From JAFGSI01 sp041287425 (GTDB lineage Bacteria; Chloroflexota; Anaerolineae; Anaerolineales; Villigracilaceae): a stretch of 27,576 nt of DNA. Below, piece by piece: positions 21,672 to 27,576 of this stretch. The notes under the pieces are model-generated. The model worked only from the letters and a program-made list of their open reading frames with translations. It had not been told where the DNA came from and did no database searches. How positions within the stretch are numbered: position 1 is the stretch's first letter; the number at the start of each line of letters is the position of its first letter. The position numbers were made by a program, and so were the translations under genes. Location of the stretch: assembly GCA_041287425.1 (NCBI GenBank), contig JBEULG010000029.1, positions 1-27,576 on the forward strand, given 5' to 3'.

Positions 21672-21706
21672 CAAAGCCCTGGTCTCTCCAAGAGGCCGGG
21701 GCTTTG
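21672..21706 (+). terminator. Long 3'-end hairpin after phoU
   Basis: A continuous 15-bp stem with G-T wobbles: CAAAGCCC-T-GGTCTC (21672-21686) pairs with GAGGCC-G-GGGCTTTG (21692-21706), with a 5-nt loop. No T-tract follows. It is the only strong structure after phoU and probably marks the end of the pst-phoU mRNA. Confidence 0.6.
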
Positions 21707-21766
21707 TGGTCACGGCTCCCCAGAGTCCTCGATTTTGGTCTTTGGCCGCCTGGCTGCCGCGACGAC

Positions 21767-21804
21767 AAAAAAAAACCTGCGGGATCGAGGGGGAATCCCG
21801 CAGG
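21767..21804 (-). terminator. Strong rho-independent terminator (minus strand)
   Basis: A perfect 10-bp stem, CCTGCGGGAT with ATCCCGCAGG (21776-21785 and 21795-21804), and a 9-nt loop, followed on the minus strand by nine T. It lies 10 nt after the stop of a 22-residue micro-ORF and about 237 nt after the chagasin-like gene. Confidence 0.88.
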
Positions 21805-21814
21805 GAGGGGTGGA

Positions 21815-21883
21815 TCACAGAGGGTGATGAAAGGCCGCTGCGATGAAACCGCGACGAGGACGGTCGTTCGATGTGTGAACCAT
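21815..21883 (-). CDS. Putative leaderless 22-residue micro-ORF, or body of a small RNA of about 115 nt
   Basis: On the minus strand a good promoter (TTGTCT-17-TAAAAT) puts the expected start site on the A/T of an ATG at 21883. From there a frame of 22 codons (MVHTSNDRPRRGF..., ending in FHHPL) runs to a TGA at 21815. A strong terminator begins 10 nt later. The peptide is basic in the middle (RPRR), followed by a short hydrophobic stretch with Ala and then two His. I recognise no family. The whole transcript would be about 115 nt, so it may instead be a small RNA whose ATG is accidental. No gene follows on this strand before the terminator, which argues against simple attenuation of a downstream operon. 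Confidence 0.4.
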   Translation of the reverse strand: MVHTSNDRPRRGFIAAAFHHPL

Positions 21884-21889
21884 TTCACA
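21874..21889. promoter_or_regulatory. CRP-type palindrome TGTGA-N6-TCACA over a start site
   Basis: A perfect TGTGA (21874-21878), six bases, TCACA (21885-21889): the consensus form of a CRP/FNR-superfamily operator. Its centre coincides with the predicted transcription start of the minus-strand unit and its edge touches the -10, so a bound protein would block transcription. Confidence 0.55.
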
Positions 21890-21917
21890 TTTTAACCAGT
21901 GGGTCTCGAAAAGACAA
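21889..21917 (-). promoter_or_regulatory. Promoter of the micro-ORF/sRNA unit
   Basis: -35 TTGTCT (21912-21917) and -10 TAAAAT (21889-21894) with an exact 17-nt spacer on the minus strand. It is one of the best promoter matches in the window. Confidence 0.7.
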
Positions 21918-22040
21918 GGATTTCGAGTTTACAGAATTATTAGCCCTTTAGCGCTGGAGAAAGATGGGGCATCGAACGATTCGCATTGGACAAATTGTTG
22001 ACGGGCCTGTTTCGATGCGGGGTTCCATCTCGGTGGTTTT

Positions 22041-22436
22041 TTAGCGGACCGTGACGGTCACTTGGAAGGTGTCGAGCGGTTCGACATCCGTTTCCCAGGG
22101 GCGGTGGTAGACGAGGACCAGGGTGGTGACGCCCGTCTGAGCGGCGCGGAAAGTCAGGCGCAGAGTCCCGCCTGAACCGACCAGGCCGGGGTTGTCGCTG
22201 GTAAACGCCGGTTCGCCGATGGGGTCCAGAACGGGCGTCGCGCCCTGTTGGATTTCCCAGGTGTAGCCGGTCGATGGGTTGGCCGGCAGGGCGATGGTCA
22301 GCCGCTGCCCCAGCGTCATCTCGATGGTTTGCCCGTTGGCGGCAGCGTCCAGGCTGATGGTTTGTCTGCCGCAGCCTGCTGTGAGCAGCAGAACCAGGCC
22401 GAGGAGAATGGAAATGAGTTTTGATTGGATGGACAT
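22041..22436 (-). CDS. Chagasin-family (I42) cysteine-protease-inhibitor-like lipoprotein
   Basis: A 131-residue lipoprotein with lipobox LTAGC (Cys22). The three inhibitory loops of chagasin/amoebiasin-type inhibitors are all recognisable: NPSTGYTWEI (loop L4), GSGGTLRLTFRA (loop L6 region) and YHRPWE (RPW loop L8). Such proteins block papain-like cysteine peptidases; in free-living bacteria the target is not known. AGGAGG lies 5 nt before the ATG, the strongest ribosome binding site nearby. It starts 57 nt after the Cys-rich secreted protein gene and is probably cotranscribed with it. Confidence 0.92.
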   Translation of the reverse strand: MSIQSKLISILLGLVLLLTAGCGRQTISLDAAANGQTIEMTLGQRLTIALPANPSTGYTWEIQQGATPVLDPIGEPAFTSDNPGLVGSGGTLRLTFRAAQTGVTTLVLVYHRPWETDVEPLDTFQVTVTVR

Positions 22437-22493
22437 GGTTTCCTCCTGCGTGAATTATCCCCAAGACGGCGCAAGGGCGAGGAAGGTTCCCGG

Positions 22494-24119
22494 TCAGCGG
22501 CTGATGTCTTCGACGTAGTCGATGGCTCCCCGGCAAACGGGCGTCAGGTGAGAGGAAAGGTGCTCCCAGTCGAGCGGTTCGCCGAGGCTCTCGGTGCTTT
22601 GGATGGCCAGGATGAGGCAGCCGGGGCCGGCGTTGTAGTTGACCAGGGTGAAGCGCCAGAGATCCTCGTAACTGGCGACGCGGCCGGGCGGCTGGCGATA
22701 AGTGTTGTATACAATCATGCCGGTCTGTTCGCAGTTGGCCAGCAGGGTCTCGGCGAAGATGGGGACGCTGAAATCGGCCTGCTGCAAGTCGAGGCGGAGA
22801 GGGCAATCGGGGCAGAAGGCGTCCACGTTTTGGACGAGGGCGCCGCGCAGCATTTCCTGTTGCTCTTCGTCCAGTTGGGCGTAACCGCTGGCGCAGGTAT
22901 CCAGGTCGAGGACGAGGGGGCAGAATTGCTCGTAGAAGGAGGGATTCCACAGGAGGGTCGTGTCGGCGCCGTTCTCGGTCATTTGCCCCAGGCCGACTTC
23001 CGGCCGGGCGGTGTAGACGCCGGGCCAGAACTGGCTCTCGCGGCTGAAGAGGTTCTTGAGCAACTGGGCCGGCACGCCGGTTTCGAGAGCCACGTCGAAG
23101 ATGATGGCGTCGAAACGGTTTTGCCAGGCGGTGACCGCCGGGCGGGCCGCGCGCAGGCCGCACTGGCTGAGTTGGCCGTTGGAGAGGAAGCCGCCGTCGG
23201 GGCAGTGACTGACATCGGCCACTCCCTGGAGAATCAGGTTGGAGGCCAGGTATTCGTAGGGGATGTCGGAGGCCAGTTCGGCCGGGGAGGCGGGGGTGGT
23301 CAGCCAGGGCGGCGGGCCGCCGACGGGAGGGAAGGCTTCCCAGGTTTGGGCGCAGCCGGCGGCGGGGGCGCCGCGCCACTGGCTGCTAAGCACGTCCACG
23401 TACCAACCGGGCTGGCCGGTCTCCGGCTCGGCATCGGCGACCCGCAGGAGGGCCTCGAAAGCGACGCTGCTGTCGCCGTAAGTCGAATAGGCCCAGAATT
23501 CCAGGCGGATGCCGGCCGAGTCGGTGGGGAGCAGTTCGATGTAGCAGCGCGGCTCGCAGACGAACGGTTCGCCGTCAATGAGGCCCTCCAGGCGGGTGAT
23601 GCTTTCGTTGGGGAGCGGCTCTTCGCCGGTCAGCACCAGCAGGGCATCGGGGTCGCACAGGTGCGTCCCCGGCAGGCTGGTGCAGCCTTCCAGGGTGACC
23701 CAGACGACCGGCGGCGGCAGGCTGACGGCAATTTCCCTCTGCGCCGGACCGGATTCCCAAAAGAGCAGGTAGTAGCCGTTGCAGACGGAGGGGTCGTCGC
23801 TTTCGGCGTATTCGCAGGGGCGCGTGGCGGCCCATTTTTCGTACAAATCTGCGCCGCAGGCGTAGTAGATTTCGCTGGGGCGGGGCAGGCCTTCGTGGTC
23901 GACGTAGATTTGGCAGGCGACGGCGTTGTCCAGGAAGCGTACCAGCCACCATTCGTAGGCGGTGTAATTGATAGTGATGGCCGTCGCCCGGTCGGGGCCT
24001 GGGGGCGACTCTCCCTGGGCGCGGACGGGGCGCGCTGCCGCCCCCGGCAGTTGCGCCAGGAGGAGGGCGATCAGCAAGGCGACGGCCGCCCCAGCGGCCC
24101 GCAAGGAGGCGCGCATCAT
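22494..24119 (-). CDS. Secreted Cys-rich protein with lysozyme-like (SLT-type transglycosylase) domain
   Basis: The 541-residue protein has an N-terminal signal peptide (hydrophobic about 8-27, cleavage near AAARPVRAQG). The first about 300 residues match no family I recognise; they are rich in aromatic residues and Cys. The C-terminal part has a soluble lytic transglycosylase pattern: LETGVPAQLLKNLFSRESQFWPG, with E361 as likely catalytic acid, GLGQMTENGADTTLLWNP, and VNYNAGPGCL. About 18 cysteines are spread over the whole protein, pointing to extracytoplasmic disulfides. Lytic transglycosylases cleave peptidoglycan glycan strands; activity here is inferred from motifs only. There are two adjacent ATGs (24119 and 24116) without a clear Shine-Dalgarno sequence. 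A TATAAT lies 23 nt upstream. Confidence 0.78.
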   Translation of the reverse strand: MMRASLRAAGAAVALLIALLLAQLPGAAARPVRAQGESPPGPDRATAITINYTAYEWWLVRFLDNAVACQIYVDHEGLPRPSEIYYACGADLYEKWAATRPCEYAESDDPSVCNGYYLLFWESGPAQREIAVSLPPPVVWVTLEGCTSLPGTHLCDPDALLVLTGEEPLPNESITRLEGLIDGEPFVCEPRCYIELLPTDSAGIRLEFWAYSTYGDSSVAFEALLRVADAEPETGQPGWYVDVLSSQWRGAPAAGCAQTWEAFPPVGGPPPWLTTPASPAELASDIPYEYLASNLILQGVADVSHCPDGGFLSNGQLSQCGLRAARPAVTAWQNRFDAIIFDVALETGVPAQLLKNLFSRESQFWPGVYTARPEVGLGQMTENGADTTLLWNPSFYEQFCPLVLDLDTCASGYAQLDEEQQEMLRGALVQNVDAFCPDCPLRLDLQQADFSVPIFAETLLANCEQTGMIVYNTYRQPPGRVASYEDLWRFTLVNYNAGPGCLILAIQSTESLGEPLDWEHLSSHLTPVCRGAIDYVEDISR

Positions 24120-24123
24120 CTTG

Positions 24124-24166
24124 AAACCCGAAGTCCGCTATGATTATAGCGGACTCCGAAGGGTTT
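24124..24166. promoter_or_regulatory. Inverted repeat enclosing the -10 of the transglycosylase-like gene
   Basis: Inner arms AGTCCGCTAT (24132-24141) and ATAGCGGACT (24146-24155) are perfect with a 4-nt loop. Outer arms AAACCC (24124-24129) and GGGTTT (24161-24166) add 6 bp after an internal loop. TATAAT on the minus strand (24143-24148) sits in the middle. It may be the ccm operon terminator, an operator, or both. Confidence 0.55.
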
Positions 24167-24173
24167 GCAGCGT

Positions 24174-24323
24174 TTACTTTGATTGCAGTTTTTCCAGGGT
24201 TTCCAGGTCGCGCTTGAGGCTGTGCCAGCGGATGAGCAGGCTGGCGACGTAGAGACCCAGAATCAGGAAGGCGGCCGCGTAACCGGCAATCAGATACTTG
24301 ATGGAAATTTCGAAGGGAATCAT
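24174..24323 (-). CDS. ccmD: CcmD-like small membrane protein
   Basis: A 49-residue protein: MIPFEISIKY, one membrane helix (about 10-32, YLIAGYAAAFLILGLYVASLLI), then a charged amphipathic tail RWHSLKRDLETLEKLQ. Size, topology and position right after ccmC match CcmD, the small protein that helps release holo-CcmE from the CcmABC complex in cytochrome c maturation system I. GAGGAAAA precedes the ATG, and the start is 10 nt after the ccmC stop. Confidence 0.85.
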   Translation of the reverse strand: MIPFEISIKYLIAGYAAAFLILGLYVASLLIRWHSLKRDLETLEKLQSK

Positions 24324-24333
24324 TTTTCCTCGT

Positions 24334-25032
24334 TCATTCGGCGTCCTGCAGCCTGCGCTGTTCCAGGTGATGGGCTAGGCGTCCCAGGCGGATGCGATGC
24401 CACAGGAGGGTGATGAAGATGACCGAAAAGGTACCCAGAGCAAAGAACATGGTGTGCAGCATGGCAGGGGCCATGGCAAAGCCGCCCTGAGCCTGGGCGC
24501 TGGCCGTGCCGATGATGGCCGGGTGGATGGTCTGCCAGAGGCGGATGGAGAGGAACGTGACCGGGACGCTGAGTCCGCCGACGAGGGTATAGACGGCGCC
24601 GAAGCGGGCGCGGCGCTCCGGGTCTTCGATACCCTGGCGCAGCAGAAGGTAGGCCAGGTAAATCAACTCGAGGATGGCGGCGGTGGTCAGGCGGGCATCC
24701 CAGGTCCACCAGGTGCCCCACGAGGGCTTGGCCCAGATCGAGCCGGTGATGATGGCCACCAGAAAGAAGACCAGGCTAATCTCGACGGCGGCCAGTTCAA
24801 CGATGTCCCATTGGAGATTTTTGGTGACCAGGAAAGCAATCCCTGCTGCGGCGGCGGCCAGAAAGCCGAGCATGCCGACCCAGGCGGTGGAGATGTGGAT
24901 GTAGAAGACTTTTTGGACGTAATTCATCCTGGCTTCGAGCGGAGCGTAGACGAAGATGACGGTCAGCGCCGCCAGGAAGAGGAAAAGCGAGAGGGCGGTT
25001 AGAAGGGAAAGCAGTTTGGGACGAGGTTCCAT
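24334..25032 (-). CDS. ccmC: Cytochrome c maturation protein CcmC (heme handling, WWD domain)
   Basis: A 232-residue protein with six hydrophobic helices. The tryptophan-rich WWD motif is WGTWWTWDARLT, between external histidines in VFYIHISTAW and RLWQTIHP, the two His that ligate heme in CcmC. It attaches heme to the chaperone CcmE, but no ccmE is in the window. The second Met (25032) is preferred because AGGA lies about 6 nt before it; the Met at 25038 is too close to that site. It starts 36 nt after the ccmB stop. Confidence 0.94.
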   Translation of the reverse strand: MEPRPKLLSLLTALSLFLFLAALTVIFVYAPLEARMNYVQKVFYIHISTAWVGMLGFLAAAAAGIAFLVTKNLQWDIVELAAVEISLVFFLVAIITGSIWAKPSWGTWWTWDARLTTAAILELIYLAYLLLRQGIEDPERRARFGAVYTLVGGLSVPVTFLSIRLWQTIHPAIIGTASAQAQGGFAMAPAMLHTMFFALGTFSVIFITLLWHRIRLGRLAHHLEQRRLQDAE

Positions 25033-25068
25033 GTGCATCCTTTCTTGTGGGCGAAACAGGAAAGTGTT

Positions 25069-25794
25069 TTATTCTTCGACAATGGCATCGAAGAGCATGT
25101 AGGCGACGGCCAGAAAGATGGCATCGTAGCCAATCAACAGATTCAGCCAGGGGCGGATTTGCTCGAACGGGGCGGTCTGCAGGAAGCCGCCGCTGGCCCG
25201 CACCGCCGCCAACAGGACCGGTACGATGACCGGGAAGAGCAGGATGGGCAGCAGCATATCTCGCGTGCGGGCCTGGACGGCCATGCTGGCCAGCAGGGTG
25301 CCGACGGCGACGTAGCCGAGCGAACCCAGCAGGATGACCAGTAGCAGGCCGGGGTTGAAGAGGTTGAGGTTGTAAAGCAGGCTGTAGAAAGGCAGGAGGA
25401 TGACTGCCACAAGCAGCATGAAGACCAGGTTGGCAAGCATCTTGCCGAAGAAGATGGCTGCCCGGTCCACGGGGGCGAGCAGGAGGCCGTCCAGGCAGCC
25501 GCGGTCTTTTTCGACCGCCATCGAACGGTTCAGGCCGAGGGTGCCGGCGAATGTCAGCGTGACCCAGAGTACCCCCGGCGTGACCGTCAGGCGCAGGAAG
25601 GGCGCCAATTCGATGGCAAAGTTGAAGATGAGGATGACCAGCAGGGCAAAGACCAGCATGGCCGAGAGCAGTTCGCGCGAGCGCATCTCGGCGGCCAGGT
25701 CTTTCCAGAGCACGGCCAGGATGGCGCGCCCAAAGCCTGGGCGGGAGGAGCCCGGCGAGCGGCGGTCGGTCGGCGGTTTGCGGGCCGGCGTCAT
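25069..25794 (-). CDS. ccmB: Heme exporter / cytochrome c maturation permease CcmB
   Basis: A 241-residue protein with a Pro/Arg-rich N-terminus and six hydrophobic helices. CcmB-typical stretches are LWKDLAAEMRSRELLSAMLVFALLVILIF, FAGTLGLNRSMAVEKDRGCLDGLLLAP and MLLPILLFPVIVPVLLAAVRAS. With CcmA it forms the ATPase-driven part of CcmABCD. It overlaps ccmA by 4 bp (25791-25794), so the genes are coupled. Confidence 0.94.
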   Translation of the reverse strand: MTPARKPPTDRRSPGSSRPGFGRAILAVLWKDLAAEMRSRELLSAMLVFALLVILIFNFAIELAPFLRLTVTPGVLWVTLTFAGTLGLNRSMAVEKDRGCLDGLLLAPVDRAAIFFGKMLANLVFMLLVAVILLPFYSLLYNLNLFNPGLLLVILLGSLGYVAVGTLLASMAVQARTRDMLLPILLFPVIVPVLLAAVRASGGFLQTAPFEQIRPWLNLLIGYDAIFLAVAYMLFDAIVEE

Positions 25795-26486
25795 TGCGTC
25801 AGCGCCTCCCGATAGAAATCGAGCAGATTGCCGCGCAAATCCTGGCGACGGGCGGAGGCGCGCAGGAGACCGCCCGTCAGGATGTCGAAGCGGGAGGCCA
25901 GGTCTTCGACGCGCGCCAGGTCGTGGGAGGTCATCACCACCGTGCGGCCGCGGGCGGCGACTCGCCGCAACAGTTCATCGAGCATGTCGCAGGCTTCCTG
26001 GTCGAGGCCGGTGTGCGGTTCATCGAGGAGCATGATGTCCGGGTCGTGGAGGATGGCGCGCCCGATGGCCAGGCGCTGCTGCATGCCGCGCGAGAAGGTG
26101 CGCACCAGGTCGCGGCGGCGGGAGGCCAGGCCGACCAGTTCGAGGACTTCTTCGATGCGGTCGGCGGGGTGCGGCAGGGCGTACAGGCGGGCGTAGAAGC
26201 GCAGATTCTCCTCGGCGGTCAGGTCGCCGTAGAGGAGCGGTTGATGGGTGACCACGCCCAGGCGGGCGCGCACGGCGGCAGCCTGGGCAGGCAGACGGTA
26301 GCCGGCGAGGCTCACCTCTCCCAGGGAGGGTCGGGCAAGGGAGGCCAGGATGCGCAGGAAGGTGGTCTTGCCTGCCCCGTTGGGGCCGAGGATGGCGACG
26401 AATTCGCCCGACTGGACGTCGAAATCCAGGCCGCGCAGGACGGTTTTGAGGCCGAAGCGTTTGACGAGTTTGCGGACGCGAATCAT
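25791..26486 (-). CDS. ccmA: Cytochrome c maturation ATP-binding protein CcmA
   Basis: A 231-residue ABC ATPase. Walker A is GPNGAGKTT (about 34-42), the Q loop is VVTHQPLLYGDLTAEENL, the signature is FSRGMQQRLAIGRA, Walker B is IMLLDEPHTGLD and the H loop is TSHDL. Order and overlap with ccmB identify it as CcmA rather than a generic exporter. It releases holo-CcmE from CcmC by ATP hydrolysis. The ATG lies 12 nt after the stop of the upstream membrane protein, with no clear Shine-Dalgarno sequence. Confidence 0.92.
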   Translation of the reverse strand: MIRVRKLVKRFGLKTVLRGLDFDVQSGEFVAILGPNGAGKTTFLRILASLARPSLGEVSLAGYRLPAQAAAVRARLGVVTHQPLLYGDLTAEENLRFYARLYALPHPADRIEEVLELVGLASRRRDLVRTFSRGMQQRLAIGRAILHDPDIMLLDEPHTGLDQEACDMLDELLRRVAARGRTVVMTSHDLARVEDLASRFDILTGGLLRASARRQDLRGNLLDFYREALTQ

Positions 26487-26498
26487 GCTGGCGCGGGG

Positions 26499-27576
26499 TC
26501 AGAGCAGTTCTTTGAGGCGTTCTTTGAGGGCGCGGCGGCGTGCCCGGTAGGCTTTCTCCGAGAGGCCGCCGGCGCGGTACTGGTCATCGAGGGCGATGAT
26601 GGCGTCCATCAGCGCCTGCGGGTCGCTGCCCAGGGCGTCTTCGGCTGTTTCTTCCTCTTCTGCTGCCTGGCGGGCGCGGTCGCGCAGGAACAGGAAAACT
26701 CCGGCCGCGATGAAAACCATGCCCAGGGCGGCGATGCCGAGCAGCCAGCCGCTCTGCCCTCCCAGGCCGAACAGGCCGACCTGGCCGGGTTGACCGCTGA
26801 TGGTCAGTTCGAGCGGTTCGCCCGCAGCCAGCGAGGCGGCCTCGTAGAGGCGGTATTGGGTGCCTTGAATTTCATTCAGACCGCGGTCGCTCAGCCGCTC
26901 GCCGCGCACTTTGACGCCGGGCGGGACAAGGATATCCAGAGTCTCGACCGGCAGGAGGAAGGTGTGGTCCCATACCAGGCGGCGCTCGTAGGGCAGGGAG
27001 AAACGGGCGGTGATGCCGTATTGCAGGTCTTGACCGGGCAGGATGGCGAAGCCGTTGACGGCCGGGTAGAGCGGTGCGCTGTTTTCGGTCAACTGGAAGG
27101 TGACGGCCGTGCCGGCCTCGGCGGGAATCTGGATGAAGGGGATGCTGGTGCCGTCGGTGGCGACGGTGACGGTCGTATCGCCGGGGTTGGTGAAGAGGTA
27201 GATTTCATAGACTTGAATCAGGCCGCGGGTGGAGAAATCGAGGACGGTGTGCACTTGCTGGAAGCGCAGACGGCTGAAGTCGGCGGTCGATTCGTAGATG
27301 GTGACGGGCAGGTCGAATTGAACCGAGGCGTCGTCGTAGAAGGCGGCCGCGGAGACGTAGGTCACGCCGCCGTATTCGACGCTGACCAGGTAGGCGCCGC
27401 CCGGCATGGGCGGGACTCCGGTGAAGGCGAAACTGCCGTCGGCGGCGGCCAGGGTGGTCTGACGGTCGGTCTCGCGGCTGGTGTCGTAGATGTGCAGGAT
27501 GACGGGCAGGCCGGCGGGCAGGGCCAGGCCGGCGCCGTGGCGGACGCGTCCGCTGATGGTGAGACCCGTCTCTTGG
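26499..27576 (-). CDS. Membrane-anchored protein with carboxypeptidase-regulatory-like domain (partial, N-terminus beyond right edge)
   Basis: The frame is open from the right edge to a TGA at 26499 (358 codons seen). The visible start (about 45 residues, TISGRVRHG ... DGSFAFTGVPP) is the end of a carboxypeptidase-regulatory / CNA_B-like beta-sandwich. A large extracytoplasmic beta-rich region of unknown family follows (FQQVHTVLDFSTRGLIQVYEIYLF). Near the C-terminus come one membrane helix (GWLLGIAALGMVFIAAGVFLFL), an acidic stretch and a charged helix, ALDDQYRAGGLSEKAYRARRRALKERL, that resembles a SHOCT-like tail. Being 12 nt ahead of ccmA, it is probably part of the cytochrome c maturation operon; its role is unknown. 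A Met at 27407 is internal, not the start, because the frame and domain continue upstream. Confidence 0.8.
   Translation of the reverse strand, partial: QETGLTISGRVRHGAGLALPAGLPVILHIYDTSRETDRQTTLAAADGSFAFTGVPPMPGGAYLVSVEYGGVTYVSAAAFYDDASVQFDLPVTIYESTADFSRLRFQQVHTVLDFSTRGLIQVYEIYLFTNPGDTTVTVATDGTSIPFIQIPAEAGTAVTFQLTENSAPLYPAVNGFAILPGQDLQYGITARFSLPYERRLVWDHTFLLPVETLDILVPPGVKVRGERLSDRGLNEIQGTQYRLYEAASLAAGEPLELTISGQPGQVGLFGLGGQSGWLLGIAALGMVFIAAGVFLFLRDRARQAAEEEETAEDALGSDPQALMDAIIALDDQYRAGGLSEKAYRARRRALKERLKELL

Larger units (their letters stand above)
21617..22040. other. 424-bp intergenic region between the pst operon and the chagasin-like gene
   Basis: It holds the phoU 3' hairpin, the minus-strand terminator, the micro-ORF/sRNA, its CRP-like site and its promoter. 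From about 21918 to 22040 I see no gene on either strand; this is the 3' flank of the chagasin-like gene, with no clear terminator of its own. Confidence 0.6.

Overview
The window looks like a chromosomal segment of a GC-rich, mesophilic, environmental bacterium. The best guess is phylum Chloroflexota, class Anaerolineae. This is an inference from the gene styles: Pro/Thr-rich 'PTPTP' linkers behind single membrane segments, many lipoproteins, a membrane-fused spermidine-synthase-like protein, a GH114 lipoprotein, a PglD-like acyltransferase fused to a lipoyl domain, and several start codons placed directly behind -10 boxes. No 16S rRNA is present, and no phage, plasmid, IS element or CRISPR array was seen.

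Layout. (1) 1-512 (-): partial zinc-ribbon/membrane/LysM protein, divergent from (2) 640-3815 (+): a three-gene operon with the alpha and beta subunits of a thiamine-diphosphate 2-oxoacid dehydrogenase E1 and an E2-like protein. In the E2-like protein the usual CoA acyltransferase domain is replaced by a left-handed beta-helix PglD/NeuD-type sugar acyltransferase. (3) 3799-13992 (-): a housekeeping and secreted-protein block with a membrane SpeE-like protein, M17 leucyl aminopeptidase, an ICMT-like membrane methyltransferase, an M1-type lipoprotein peptidase, a DinB-like protein, a split-barrel flavoprotein, a GH29 alpha-L-fucosidase, a DUF3597 protein and a GH114-type lipoprotein. (4) 14125-14197 (+): tRNA-Glu(CTC) with promoter and terminator. 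(5) 14294-21616 (+): a complete phosphate module with an OmpR-family response regulator, a PhoR-like kinase, a damaged ArsC/LMW-phosphatase gene, pstS, pstC, pstA, pstB and phoU, with PHO-box-like 11-bp-phased repeats ahead of pstS and probably ahead of the arsC-like gene. (6) 21617-22040: intergenic, with a 3'-end hairpin for the pst operon and, on the other strand, a compact promoter-micro-ORF-terminator unit. (7) 22041-27576 (-): chagasin-like protease inhibitor lipoprotein, a Cys-rich secreted protein with a lysozyme-like domain, ccmD, ccmC, ccmB, ccmA (cytochrome c maturation) and a partial membrane-anchored protein running off the right edge.

How the parts work together. The Pho block is self-consistent: the kinase/regulator pair should act through the TTAACx repeats to switch on pstSCAB-phoU, and a strong hairpin between pstS and pstC fits higher PstS than permease output. 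The E1/E2-like operon is the most unusual part. Its gene content suggests that an acyl group made by oxidative decarboxylation of a 2-oxoacid is carried on a lipoyl arm straight to a sugar-type acyltransferase instead of to CoA. This is a hypothesis from domain architecture only. No E3 and no nucleotide-sugar gene lies in the window.
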